Shown here: in pieces, positions 7,699 through 15,558 of the stretch | How the letters are laid out: the number at the start of each line of letters is the position of its first letter | Position numbering within the stretch: the stretch's first letter is position 1 | NCBI RefSeq assembly: GCF_008705135.1 | Contig: NZ_CP023694.1 | Coordinates: forward strand, 62,001 to 126,000 | Reading direction: 5' to 3' | DNA from: Streptomyces coeruleorubidus | GTDB lineage: Bacteria > Actinomycetota > Actinomycetes > Streptomycetales > Streptomycetaceae | DNA length: 64,000 nucleotides | The notes under the pieces: generated by a model | What the model saw: only the letters and a program-made list of their open reading frames with translations | What the model was told of the DNA's origin: nothing | The model's database searches: none | Position numbers and translations under genes: made by a program

Positions 7699-8517
7699 AT
7701 GACTACAACAACCCGACCGGTGGCACTCGTGACAGGCGCGTCCACCGGTATCGGAAAGGCGGCAGCCCTCGCGCTCGCCGCAGCGGGTTTCGAGACGGTG
7801 GGAACGAGCCGGAAGACGTCGGGAGCCGACCGTCGCGACGGCGTGACGTTCCTCGCCCTCGACGTGGGCAGCGAAGATTCGGTCGCTGCCGCGGTCGAGC
7901 AGGTGATCGAGCGGTTCGGGCGGATCGACGTCCTGGTCAACAACGCGGGCATCGGCTCCTCGGGCGCCGCCGAGGAGAACTCTGTCGCACAGGCCCAGCG
8001 CCTCTTCGACATCAATGTTTTCGGTGTGATGCGCATGACGAAGGCCGTTCTCCCGCACATGCGCGCTCAGGGAAGCGGGCGCATCATCAACATCTCGTCC
8101 GTCCTCGGGTTCCTCCCCGCGCCCTACATGGCCACCTACTCGGCGTCCAAGCACGCGCTCGAGGGGTACACCGAGTCCCTGGACCACGAGATCCGCGAAC
8201 ACGGGGTCCGGGCCCTTATCGTCCAGCCGGGCGGTACCAAATCCTCGTTCGAGGCGAACACCGTCGAGCCCGACATGCCCATGCAAATCTACGCGGAGCA
8301 GCGGCGCATCGCCGACCAGCTGGCGTTGGCGGTCAACGAGGACGGCGACGACCCCGCCACCGTCGCGAAGGTGATCGTCGCGGCCGCCACCGACTCCAAG
8401 CCGAAGGTGCGGTACGCCGCCGGCCGGAGCGCCCGGCTCCTCAACGCGGCGCACCGTATCCTTCCCGCCGCGGTCTTCGACGGACAGGTCCGCAAGACCA
8501 ACAAGCTCGCCGGCTGA
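7699..8517 (+). CDS. SDR family oxidoreductase
   Basis: A 272-residue classical short-chain dehydrogenase/reductase. The cofactor motif TGASTGIG lies near residue 14, VNNAG near 83, catalytic Ser in ISSVLGF near 134, and the YSASK Tyr-Lys pair near 147. The Rossmann N-terminus and the substituted C-terminal loop fit members acting on steroids, retinol-like alcohols or ketones; the substrate is unknown. The ATG at 7699 is chosen because GGAGG lies 7 bases upstream; an ATG at 7681 lacks such a site. It is followed by scraps of ligase and ADP-ribosylglycohydrolase genes, so it is probably a single-gene transcript. Confidence 0.85.
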   Translation: MTTTTRPVALVTGASTGIGKAAALALAAAGFETVGTSRKTSGADRRDGVTFLALDVGSEDSVAAAVEQVIERFGRIDVLVNNAGIGSSGAAEENSVAQAQRLFDINVFGVMRMTKAVLPHMRAQGSGRIINISSVLGFLPAPYMATYSASKHALEGYTESLDHEIREHGVRALIVQPGGTKSSFEANTVEPDMPMQIYAEQRRIADQLALAVNEDGDDPATVAKVIVAAATDSKPKVRYAAGRSARLLNAAHRILPAAVFDGQVRKTNKLAG

Positions 8518-8559
8518 GAATTGCAGACTGTGAACAGCTCCGGGATCGGTGGAGGCTCT

Positions 8560-8728
8560 GTGCGCCGCCGGTTGGGGCTCCAGCGCATCCAGGGCCCTGC
8601 TCTCCGTGGACGCGGGCCGGGTGGTGCTGCGCTCCAGGCGCGGCACCGACATGCTTCCGGCGTTTCCGGAGATTGACACCAGGGCCGTGCCGCTGCCGGA
8701 CGCGACCGCGCTGGACGGCGTTATGTGA
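8560..8728 (+). pseudogene. ATP-dependent DNA ligase scrap
   Basis: The frame reads RALLSVDAGRVVLRSRRGTD, then AFPEI and PLPDATALDG, ending with TGA at 8726. It corresponds to the stretch after motif I in the larger remnant at 2650. Motif I itself and everything downstream are missing. The scrap lies just upstream of a truncated ADP-ribosylglycohydrolase, as does the third scrap at 57771. Confidence 0.7.
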
Positions 8729-8868
8729 CCTGTACGGGTGTCTCAGACCCAAGATGTCTCAGGCGGCGCACCCTCCGTAGACGACACGCGTTCGCTGCCG
8801 ATGGTTCGGGGAGCCGAAGAAGGAAACAGGCCGCGCTGCCGTCGGCGCGGCACAGATGACGTGCGCGA

Positions 8869-9080
8869 ATGAAACGGATTCAGCTGGCCGCTGCTGCGGT
8901 CGTCGGCTCAGCGGTGGGTGACGCCCTGGGCGGCCCCTTCGAGTTCGGTCCCCAGGAAGCATTCCCGCGCGGTTTCCCGCACCTGGTGCCGGTGGCGAGA
9001 TGGGCGGCATCAGCACCGAAGGACATCGGCCTGCAGACGGAAACGTCCTGCCCAACGGCATGCCCTGGAGCCCGTCGCCA
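8869..9080 (+). pseudogene. ADP-ribosylglycohydrolase, internally deleted
   Basis: It begins like the intact gene at 57906 (MKRIQ, VVGSAVGDALG-PFEFGPQ). It then jumps from the region before the metal-binding TDDTQM motif to WAASAPKDIGLQTE, an internal loss of about 130 bp that removes the essential Asp pair. One base is then missing (ETSCPTACPG instead of EDVLTNGMPW), which ends the reading frame. It is a dead paralogue. The similarity to the other copy extends about 65 bases upstream of the ATG, so the flanks were duplicated as well. Confidence 0.8.
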
Positions 9081-9126
9081 CGGACCGCGGTCGCCGGGGG
9101 TGAGGCGAGGCCGTCCGCGCTGGTAG

Positions 9127-9167
9127 GTCGTCGGCGGGGGATGCGTGAGGCGTCCCCCGCCGACGAC
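9127..9167. terminator. Strong hairpin terminator
   Basis: A perfect 15-bp stem (9127-9141 with 9153-9167; arm GTCGTCGGCGGGGGA) with an 11-base loop, 15 bases beyond the stop of the minus-strand dioxygenase gene. No T-run follows, as is usual in high-GC actinobacteria. Confidence 0.75.
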
Positions 9168-9181
9168 ACAGTGAGGAGCGG

Positions 9182-10333
9182 TCAGTCGGTGGCCGGGGCG
9201 AGGATCATGTCAACGGAACGCTTTGCGATCTTCCAGCGCCCGCGCTCAGCGCGATAGTGGTCGGTCAGTTCCACGATGTGTCCGGCGGTCGCGGCCGGGT
9301 AGAGGGCGGGGCCTTCACCAGCGGGGGTCGGTCCGCTGTAGGCCATCAGGGTGATGGCCCCCTGTGCGGTGGTGTCGGTGATGGTGTGGAAGTGCTGGCC
9401 GGCCACCAGGTGGCGGATGGTCTGCTCGGGGCCGGAGCGGGCGTTGAGGACGCCCAGGATCTCGGCGTGACCGCGCAGCGTGCGGCCGTGCACCTCGTAC
9501 CGGGCGTCGGGGGCGAACAGATCGAGTACCGCGTCGTACTCGCGGCGGTCGTAGTGGTGGAAGAAGGCTGTGTTGAGCCGGGTCAGCGCCCAGGCCGCGG
9601 CGTCCTCGAGAGTCATGCCGGCCTCTTCTTCACGGTGGCGGTCTGCGATGTTCGGTCCGACGAAGTCGACGGGGATCACGGGGTCCCCGGTGAAGTAGAC
9701 CTCACCCCGCCAGGGTCGGATCAGGTCCGGGTGGTGGACCTCGTAGTGGATGTGCGCCGGGCGGTAGCTGCTGCGCCCGATGGCCGCGGCCGCCTCGGCA
9801 ACTCCCTCGACCGCTGCGGTGACGGGGTCGATGTAGGCGACGGGGCTGATGGTGGTGAAGGCGTAGCGTCCGTCAGCGTCGGTGAACAGGTGACCGCGCA
9901 GGTTGCTCTTGGGGACGCCATCGTCGTACAGGCCAGAGTAGTTGCCGTTGTCGGCCGCGTGGTAGATCTCCAGCTTGGCGCCGGCGAGCGGCTGGCCGTG
10001 GCCGTCCAGGATGCGGCCGGAGGCGATCAGCGGGGTGCCGGGTTCGTCCTCGCGCATCGGCAGGATGCCGGGGTTGTCCATGCGTTGGGAGCCGGGGAAG
10101 TAGGTGGGGCTCTCGACGTCGTCGCTGGGGGTGTAACCGTCCTGTCCGCCCTGGAAGAGCTCGCTGTACAGCGGCATGGCGACCAGCGCGAGGGGTGCGC
10201 CGGTGGCCGTCTGAACGCGCTGGAGCAGGTCGGCAGCGGCCTTGAGGTCGTCGAAGGTCAGCCCTTCCTCGTCGCGCAGGCGCATGAGGGCTTGTTTGCC
10301 GGGGCCGGCACCGACGATGGCGAGAGCAGGCAT
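9182..10333 (-). CDS. Intradiol ring-cleavage dioxygenase fused to a SnoaL domain
   Basis: A 383-residue fusion. Residues 1-235 form an intradiol dioxygenase: the four non-haem Fe(III) ligands are present as Y132 (GNYSG), Y167 (ISPVAYIDP), H194 and H196 (RPAHIHYEV). The N-terminal KAAADLLQRVQTATG helix resembles catechol-dioxygenase linkers. Residues 240-383, from MTLEDAAAW, form an NTF2/SnoaL-like domain (FFHHYDRREYDAVLDLFAPD, then RWKIAKRSVDMI), typical of cyclase or accessory ring-modifying proteins. The ATG at 10333 is followed by a normal domain start. The likely reaction is ortho-cleavage of a catechol or hydroxyquinol. The neighbour upstream on the same strand is a broken quinone oxidoreductase. 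Confidence 0.8.
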   Translation of the reverse strand: MPALAIVGAGPGKQALMRLRDEEGLTFDDLKAAADLLQRVQTATGAPLALVAMPLYSELFQGGQDGYTPSDDVESPTYFPGSQRMDNPGILPMREDEPGTPLIASGRILDGHGQPLAGAKLEIYHAADNGNYSGLYDDGVPKSNLRGHLFTDADGRYAFTTISPVAYIDPVTAAVEGVAEAAAAIGRSSYRPAHIHYEVHHPDLIRPWRGEVYFTGDPVIPVDFVGPNIADRHREEEAGMTLEDAAAWALTRLNTAFFHHYDRREYDAVLDLFAPDARYEVHGRTLRGHAEILGVLNARSGPEQTIRHLVAGQHFHTITDTTAQGAITLMAYSGPTPAGEGPALYPAATAGHIVELTDHYRAERGRWKIAKRSVDMILAPATD

Positions 10334-10368
10334 GATCGATCTCTTCTCTTGCGTACAGGTACGGGGTG

Positions 10369-11303
10369 TCAGGAGGTGGCGACGGCGAGCTTGCCGAGCG
10401 CCCCGGCGCCGAAGGCGGCGAACGCTTCGGGGGCCTGAGCCAGCGGGTAGGTCGCGGTGACCGGTACGCGCAGCGCGCCGGAGGCGGCCCGGCCAGCGCG
10501 TCCAGAGTGCGGGCGGCCGGGTCGGCCATGATCGAGTGGACGGTGACGTCCTTGCCCGCGACGGCGTCCTTCGACAGGCCGAGGGTGGAGGCGATCCGCC
10601 CGCCCGGCCGCAGCATGCCCGCCAGCGCCGCGCCGTCCCCGGCCAGGTGCACAACCGCATCCACACCCTCAGGGGCGAGCGCGCGGACCTGCGCGGCGAG
10701 GTCGCCGGTGAAGTCCACGACCTGGACGTCGGCATCGGTCAGGCCGGTGACGAAGTCGGCTTCCGCACCGGGGCGGGCGGTGGCGATCACCCGGGCGCCC
10801 CGGGCCACGGCCAGCTGTACGTCCAACGCGCCGACCCCGCCGGTGGCGCCGGAGACCAGCACCGTCTCGCCGCCGGCCACATCCAGGGCGACCAGGCTGT
10901 CGAAGGCCGCGGTCCCGGCAAGACCCAGCGCGCCGGCGTCCTGCACGCCCAGGCCCTCGGGAATCCGGGCGAGACCGCGGGCAGCCGACACGGTCACGTA
11001 CTCGGCCAGCGACCCGCTGCCCAGGAACGGCTTCATGACCACCCCGAAGACCGCGTCCCCGACGGCGAAGCCCTCCACGCCCTCACCGAGCGCCTCCACG
11101 GTGCCCGCGAAGTCCTTGCCGACCACCAGCGGGTACCGGTGCTCCATCATCCCCTGCAGCCAGCCGGCCGCCGTCGCGGCGTCGAAGCCGTTCACTGACG
11201 AAGCGGCCACCTTCACCAGCACCTCGCCCGCCTCCAGGTGAGGAGCAGCGACCTCGGCGACGGCCGGGGCGGAGGGGATCTCATTCAGTACGACAGCACG
11301 CAT
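10369..11303 (-). pseudogene. Zinc-free quinone oxidoreductase (MDR), frameshifted
   Basis: From the ATG at 11303 (MRAVVLNEIPSAPAV) there is a GroES-like domain and a Rossmann domain with VLVSGATGGVGALDVQLA. It is a medium-chain dehydrogenase of the NADPH:quinone oxidoreductase type without the structural zinc cysteines. Near 10484-10495 the frame is lost after TLDALAG. The natural ending (ASGALRVPVTATYPL to GALGKLAVATS) continues in the next frame to TGA at 10369. The gene is intact apart from this single indel, so a sequencing error cannot be excluded. It is divergent from a TetR gene and followed by the dioxygenase fusion 36 bases later. Confidence 0.75.
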
Positions 11304-11365
11304 CACATACACCCACCAGGAAATTGGAACGGCCTTCCCGCTTCGCTCCGCCCAGCGTACAACAC

Positions 11366-11387
11366 AAGTGGACCGCCTGTTCCACTT
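11366..11387. promoter_or_regulatory. TetR-type operator between divergent genes
   Basis: AAGTGGA-N8-TCCACTT is a perfect 7-bp inverted repeat spanning 22 bases, in the 100-base gap between the quinone oxidoreductase start (11303) and the TetR start (11404). Size and position are those expected for a TetR operator controlling both genes. Confidence 0.65.
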
Positions 11388-11403
11388 CGATAGATCGACC
11401 CTC

Positions 11404-12081
11404 ATGACTGACACCGCAGCACCTGACCAAACCCCGGACGAGCAACCCGGAACGGGGCTGCGCTCCGACGCCGAGCGCAATCGCGACCGCGTCCTGGCCG
11501 TCACCCGCCACCGAAGGGCCCGGCGTCTCCATGGCCGCCGTCGCCCGCCAAGCAGGCGTCGGCAAGGCCACCCTCTCCCGCCGCTTCGCCACCCGCGACG
11601 ACCTGATCAACGCCGTCTTCGCCGACCGCATGGACGCCTACGCCACGGCCGCCACGCAGGCACTCGCCGACCCTGACCCTTGGCACGGCTTCACCGGCTG
11701 CATCCACGCCGTGTGCGCCATGCAGGCCGCCGACCGTGGTTTCGCCGACGTGCTGACCATGACCTTCCCCGCCGCCAAGACCCTGGAAGCCCGGCGCACC
11801 GAGGCGCACAAGGGCTTCCTCGGCCTCATCGACCGTGCGAAGGCCACTGGTCACCTGCGCGAGGACTTCACCAGCCAGGACCTCGTCGTCCTGCTCATGG
11901 CCAGCGCGGGCGTGATCAACGCCGCCGGTGACGCCGCCCCCGACACCTGGCAGCGCCTCGTCGCCCACATGCCCCGCTCCTACGCCGTCCCCGACACCCC
12001 GCTCCCCCGCTGCCCGACGCACCTCCGCCCATCGCCCTGTACAGGGCGATGGTCCGCCTCAGCCGACCCCGCACGTCCTGA
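11404..12081 (+). pseudogene. TetR family regulator, two frameshifts
   Basis: The N-terminus from the ATG at 11404 reads MTDTAAPDQTPDEQ, then RSDAERNRDRVLAVTR. The frame slips near 11510, and the helix-turn-helix continues as GPGVSMAAVARQAGVGKATL, then SRRFATRDDL. A second slip near 12004 is needed to reach the natural tail (PIALYRAMVRLSRPRTS) and TGA at 12079. The ligand domain contains FPAAKTLEARRTEAHKGF. Divergent orientation and the operator at 11366 identify it as the former regulator of the oxidoreductase/dioxygenase pair. Confidence 0.75.
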
Positions 12082-12146
12082 CCTCCGGCCGCACGCGCCG
12101 TGAACGCGGCGAAGACTCTGAAGGCACGACGCCCACCCCAGCGATA

Positions 12147-12173
12147 GTGCCGCGACGGAGCACGTCGCGGCAC
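12147..12173. terminator. Hairpin between convergent genes
   Basis: GTGCCGCGACG pairs perfectly with CGTCGCGGCAC (11 bp) around the loop GAGCA. It lies between the end of the TetR gene and the end of the minus-strand SDR remnant, so it could terminate both. Confidence 0.65.
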
Positions 12174-12222
12174 GATCGGGTTCGAGGGGCGAACGGCCGG
12201 GTGGCCGGGTGGCCGGTAGGCG

Positions 12223-12545
12223 TCATCGGCTGAAGACGACCTCGGCCTGGCCGCGGCGGGTGGTGTGCAACTCCCAGTGGACGGGGGAGATCTCCTCGGG
12301 CTTTGCCGCGGGGAACCCGGGGCCGTCCGACATGCCGATCGACACGCCGATGCCGACGTGTGCGGCCTGAACGCCGGTGCCGTCCAGTTCCTTATGAAGG
12401 TTGATCACCCAGTTGCGCAGGGCTGCGGCGGCGTTGACGTGCCGACCGGCAGCACGGGGTCGATGGAGCCTGCGCCGGTGGTGAACAGCAGGGTGCCTCG
12501 CGGGCAGCTCACGGGGCTCCCGCTTGGTCCAGCAGCCGTCACGAG
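12223..12545 (-). pseudogene. SDR oxidoreductase, C-terminal remnant
   Basis: Minus-strand bases near 12530-12415 read GTLLFTTGAGSIDP, and after a one-base shift near 12415 continue as INLHKELDGTGVQAAHVGIG, then PEEISPVHWELHTTRRGQAE to TGA at 12223. This is the tail of an SDR: the active-site strand region followed by the C-terminal lobe. The nucleotide-binding half is missing. It was probably divergent from the TetR gene at 12639, with the promoter region at 12559-12600 still in place. Confidence 0.65.
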
Positions 12546-12558
12546 TTGACCGGATGCT

Positions 12559-12600
12559 GCCTCCGTTTTACTCTGGAACTCATACGGAGTCAGCCTCCGT
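12559..12600. promoter_or_regulatory. Operator-like repeats upstream of TetR
   Basis: ACGGAG-TCAGC-CTCCGT (12584-12600) is an inverted repeat with 6-bp arms. The half-site GCCTCCGTTTT occurs twice (12559 and 12593), giving a compact array of related half-sites just before the TetR start at 12639. It is likely the autoregulatory site. Confidence 0.5.
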
Positions 12601-12638
12601 TTTTTGTGGCCGGCGGAACGTAGGAGACAGGCGGGCGT

Positions 12639-13236
12639 ATGGGCGATAAGGGACAGCAGGGGCGTAAGCCCCGTGCGGACGTCCAGCGCAATCGTGCGGC
12701 TCTCCTGGAAGCGGCGCAGCGGCACTTCCTGAAGGAGGGCGTCGGCGCCTCGCCGGAGGCGGTGGCCAAGGAGGCGGGTGTCGGGCCCGCCACGCTGTAC
12801 CGGCGCACTTCCCCACCCGGGAGGCACTGCCGGCGGCCGTGCTGCAGAGGCGCTCCGAGGAGCTGGTCGCCGCCGGGCGGAGATCGCGCGGCTCGGCGAT
12901 GCCTCCGAGGCACTGCGGCAGTGGCCGCGGGCGATGGAGGAGTACTTCAGCGCCTTCAGCGGGCTGCCGGAACCGCTCATGGCCGCAGCCAGGGCGCGAG
13001 AGCCGGACAACCCGCTCACCCTTCCCTGCGATGACCTCATCGCCACCACCGACGAGTGCCTGCGGGCCGCACAACGTGCGGGCCACGCACGGCAGTCCGT
13101 GAAGGGGTACGACCTGTTGCTCGCGGCTGTCTCTGTTGCCTGGATCAGCGGCACCGGCGCCACTGACGAAGAACCACTCGGCCGTCTGCACGCTCTCATC
13201 GAGAGCGGTTACCGAGAACAGGACGACGAGGAGTAG
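12639..13236 (+). pseudogene. TetR family regulator, two frameshifts
   Basis: The ATG at 12639 follows AGGAGACAGG. The helix-turn-helix is intact (RNRAALLEAAQRHFLKEGVG, then AVAKEAGVGPATLYR). The frame is lost near 12805 and continues as HFPTREALPAAVLQRRSEEL. It is lost again near 12880, then resumes as AEIARLGDASEALRQWPRAM, through YFSAFSGLPEPL, to TAG at 13234. All segments read as one normal TetR protein of about 200 residues, so the gene is complete except for two compensable indels. Confidence 0.75.
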
Positions 13237-13328
13237 GCCACCGGCCGCTCTCCTTACAGCCGGACGCCAGCGCTGTCGGTCATTCCCGCGGTGTCGCATG
13301 CCCGCGCGCAGTTATCCATCACACCTTG

Positions 13329-13350
13329 GCCACCCCTTCAAGGGGGTGGC
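13329..13350. promoter_or_regulatory. Palindrome before oxidoreductase gene
   Basis: GCCACCCC-TTCAAG-GGGGTGGC is a perfect 8-bp hairpin or palindrome 23 bases upstream of the start at 13373. It could be the terminator of the preceding TetR gene or an operator of the following gene; the ACCCCTT/AAGGGGT core is typical of repressor sites. Confidence 0.4.
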
Positions 13351-13372
13351 GCAACCTCGAGAGGGACGAATC

Positions 13373-14107
13373 ATGCTAATTGGCGTTATCGGCACGGGGC
13401 CGATCGGAACGACGCTGGCGCGCAGGCTCAGCGCCGGAGGACACGACGTTGCGGTGGCCAACTCCCGGGGACCCGAGACGATCGATGCCGAGGCCCTGGA
13501 ATTCGGGGCGCACGCGGTGACCGCGGCCGACGCCGTCCAGGGCAAGGACGTCATCGTTCTGTCCATCCCGTTCGGGCGGATCCCGGCGGTGGCGCCGCTG
13601 TTCGCCTCCGTACCCGGCCAGACCGTAGTCATCGACACCTCCAACTACATGCCCCACCGGGACGGCGCCATCGAAGCGGTGGACAACGGCCAGGTGGAAA
13701 GCCTGTGGGTAACCGAGCAGCTGGGGCGGCCCGTGGTCAAGGCGTGGAACGCCGTGCTGTCACAAACGCTCCAGGCCAAGGACGCTCCGGCGGGCACCCC
13801 CGGCCGCATCGCGCTGCCGGTCGCGGCCGATTCCGAGGAGGCGCGGCGTGTGGGCATGCGCCTGGTGGACGAAACAGGCTTCGACCCCTTCGACGCCGGC
13901 ACTCTGGCCGACTCCTGGCGCCAGCAGCCGATGACGCCCGCCTACTGCACCGAACTGGGCCTGCAAGACCTGGAGAATGCCCTTCACTCGGCCGACCGGG
14001 ACGAGGCCCCGCGCAACCGGGACCGCATGACGGAGCGCTACTTCGAGTACACCTCCACGCCCACGCGGGAGCAGCTCGTCGAGCTCAACCGCTCCCTCCA
14101 CCGCTGA
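13373..14107 (+). CDS. NADP-binding oxidoreductase, F420 reductase-like
   Basis: A 244-residue protein with an N-terminal Rossmann motif (MLIGVIGTGPIGTTLARRLS) and VANSRGPET, the latter a typical NADP-phosphate-binding loop. It falls in the COG2085 group that includes NADPH-dependent F420 reductase. The second half (VVKAWNAVLSQTLQAKD and later TERYFEY) matches this group rather than ketopantoate reductases. It probably transfers hydride between NADP(H) and a small molecule or deazaflavin; whether F420 is used cannot be told. The ATG at 13373 follows GAGAGGGACG. It is a single gene, intact within a zone of broken genes. Confidence 0.75.
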   Translation: MLIGVIGTGPIGTTLARRLSAGGHDVAVANSRGPETIDAEALEFGAHAVTAADAVQGKDVIVLSIPFGRIPAVAPLFASVPGQTVVIDTSNYMPHRDGAIEAVDNGQVESLWVTEQLGRPVVKAWNAVLSQTLQAKDAPAGTPGRIALPVAADSEEARRVGMRLVDETGFDPFDAGTLADSWRQQPMTPAYCTELGLQDLENALHSADRDEAPRNRDRMTERYFEYTSTPTREQLVELNRSLHR

Positions 14108-14352
14108 CATACCGTGCGCTGCCACCGCGTCCAACCCCGTGAGACGCAACCGTGGTCTCCGCCAGCGCCGCCCGTGTGAGTGGAATGTTCACACCGGCTG
14201 GACCTTCCTGCGTTTGTCGTCGGAATGCTCGCCGGGGCCCCGCAGGGCACCTGGTGTGGTCCCTCACCAGGTACGACCTGTTTGCTGCGCACCGCTGCAT
14301 CCGGTCGTGACCGGGTGGTGTGGCGTTGGATCTGTAGCCCTCACGGCGCCCC

Positions 14353-15150
14353 TTCGCCCTGGTCACCGTCGTCGACGTCACCGGCAGCGCACCCCTGCCG
14401 GTCGGTACGTCGGTCACGGTGGACGCCGACGGCAACGCGGTCGGCAGCATCTCCGGCGGCTGCGTCGAGGGCGCTGTCTACGGACTGTGCCGACAGGTGC
14501 TTAACGATCGGGGCGCCCCGCAGCGGGCCTGGTTCGGGTACTCCGACGACGACGCCTTCGCCGTAGGACTGACCTGCGGCGGTGAACTCGACGTCCTCGT
14601 GCAACGCATCGAACCTGCGGTCAATTCGCACGTCGCCTCCGCCCTCGCCGACATCGTGGACGGCCGGCCCGCTGCCGTGGCCCAGGGCGCGGCCGGCCCC
14701 GACCTCATCGGCTCCGCCCTGAGCGCCCTCGCCGACGGCGGCGTCACCTACGGCAGCCTGGACGGCGGTCCGACGGGCAAGCTGGTGGCCGCGGAGGCGC
14801 GGGCCCGGATGCGGGCCGGACGTACGAGCCGTGTCACGGTCGGTGGGAACGGGGACGGCTGCCCCGAACCGCTGACCGTCCTCGTCCACGTCCACGCGTC
14901 CCGCCCCCGCATGCTGATCTTCGGTGCCGTCGACTTCGCCGCCGCACTCATCCAGGCCGGCCACTTCCTCGGCTACCGGGTCACCGTGTGCGATGCCCGC
15001 CCCGTCTTCGCACCACGACGCCAAGTTCGACAACCCGCTGCTGCAACTCGCCCTCGACTTGCCGGTGGGCCATGTCGGCGCCATGGGTTCCAGGCGCACC
15101 CACGACGAACGCCTCCGCCTGCTGAGCACCCCTGTCCCGGGCCACCGGAC
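14353..15150 (+). pseudogene. XdhC family protein, deleted and truncated
   Basis: Readable from RPFALVTVVDVTGSAP, through GNAVGSISGGCVEGAVYGLC, to RMLIFGAVDFAAAL and YRVTVCDARPVF: an XdhC/CoxI protein, which in intact form helps insert the modified molybdenum cofactor into xanthine-dehydrogenase-type enzymes. The true N-terminus is missing (a TAG at 14334 precedes the homology). Near 15012 about 40 residues are lost and the frame changes to HDAKFDNPLLQLALDLPVG, then HVGAMGSRRTHDE. The normal C-terminus with LGARTPEE is replaced. No molybdoenzyme genes are nearby. Confidence 0.75.
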
Positions 15151-15372
15151 CGATCCACCGGCCGCTTCCCTCAATGAAGTCCGACCACGGCCGCCTGCGG
15201 GAAGAAGCGGCGGATCCCGGCCGACGGCCGACAGGGCGCTACGGGAACGTACGGCCTGTGGAGGCGGCGATTTCATAGGCGCAGCGGTAGGGCACGGCCC
15301 AGGACGCAGGCGGTGCCGCTGGTCTGTGGCCCCTCCAACACCTGCGGCAGCCAGCGCGCCGCCTGCCAACGT

Positions 15373-15387
15373 CTTGTCCAGGACAAG
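15373..15387. promoter_or_regulatory. Palindrome CTTGTCC-A-GGACAAG
   Basis: A perfect 7-bp inverted repeat around one central base, 170 bases upstream of the MFS exporter start. It resembles operators of HxlR/TetR/MarR-type repressors. No intact regulator lies beside it. Confidence 0.5.
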
Positions 15388-15453
15388 TGAGTTCGTCATC
15401 GGTGAAGCGGCAGCTGTTGAAGATAAATATCACTCGCCGATCCACCACAAGGC

Positions 15454-15475
15454 AGGGAGGAAATCCTCCCCCTCA
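15454..15475. promoter_or_regulatory. Palindromic motif, copy 1
   Basis: GGGAGGA-AA-TCCTCCC (15455-15470) inside CAGGGAGGAAATCCTCCCC, about 85 bases upstream of the first MFS gene. A closely similar sequence occurs at 17222 on the other strand, and a weaker one at 18240 before the second MFS gene, suggesting one shared regulator. Confidence 0.5.
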
Positions 15476-15558
15476 CAGAACGCCTGTGCGGTGCGATGCT
15501 CTACGGCGTACTCACCCCGCAGCGGTCGCACTTCGCCCTGAAAAGAGAATGCCACCGA

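Noticed and set aside
8740..8790. Possible end of an IS481-type element (TGTCTCAGACCCAAGATGTCTCAGG)-like sequence, first 20 bases TGTCTCAGACCCAAGATGTC
   Set aside because: Only one end is visible, with no transposase or matching opposite end; resemblance to IS481 ends is from memory and too short to support.
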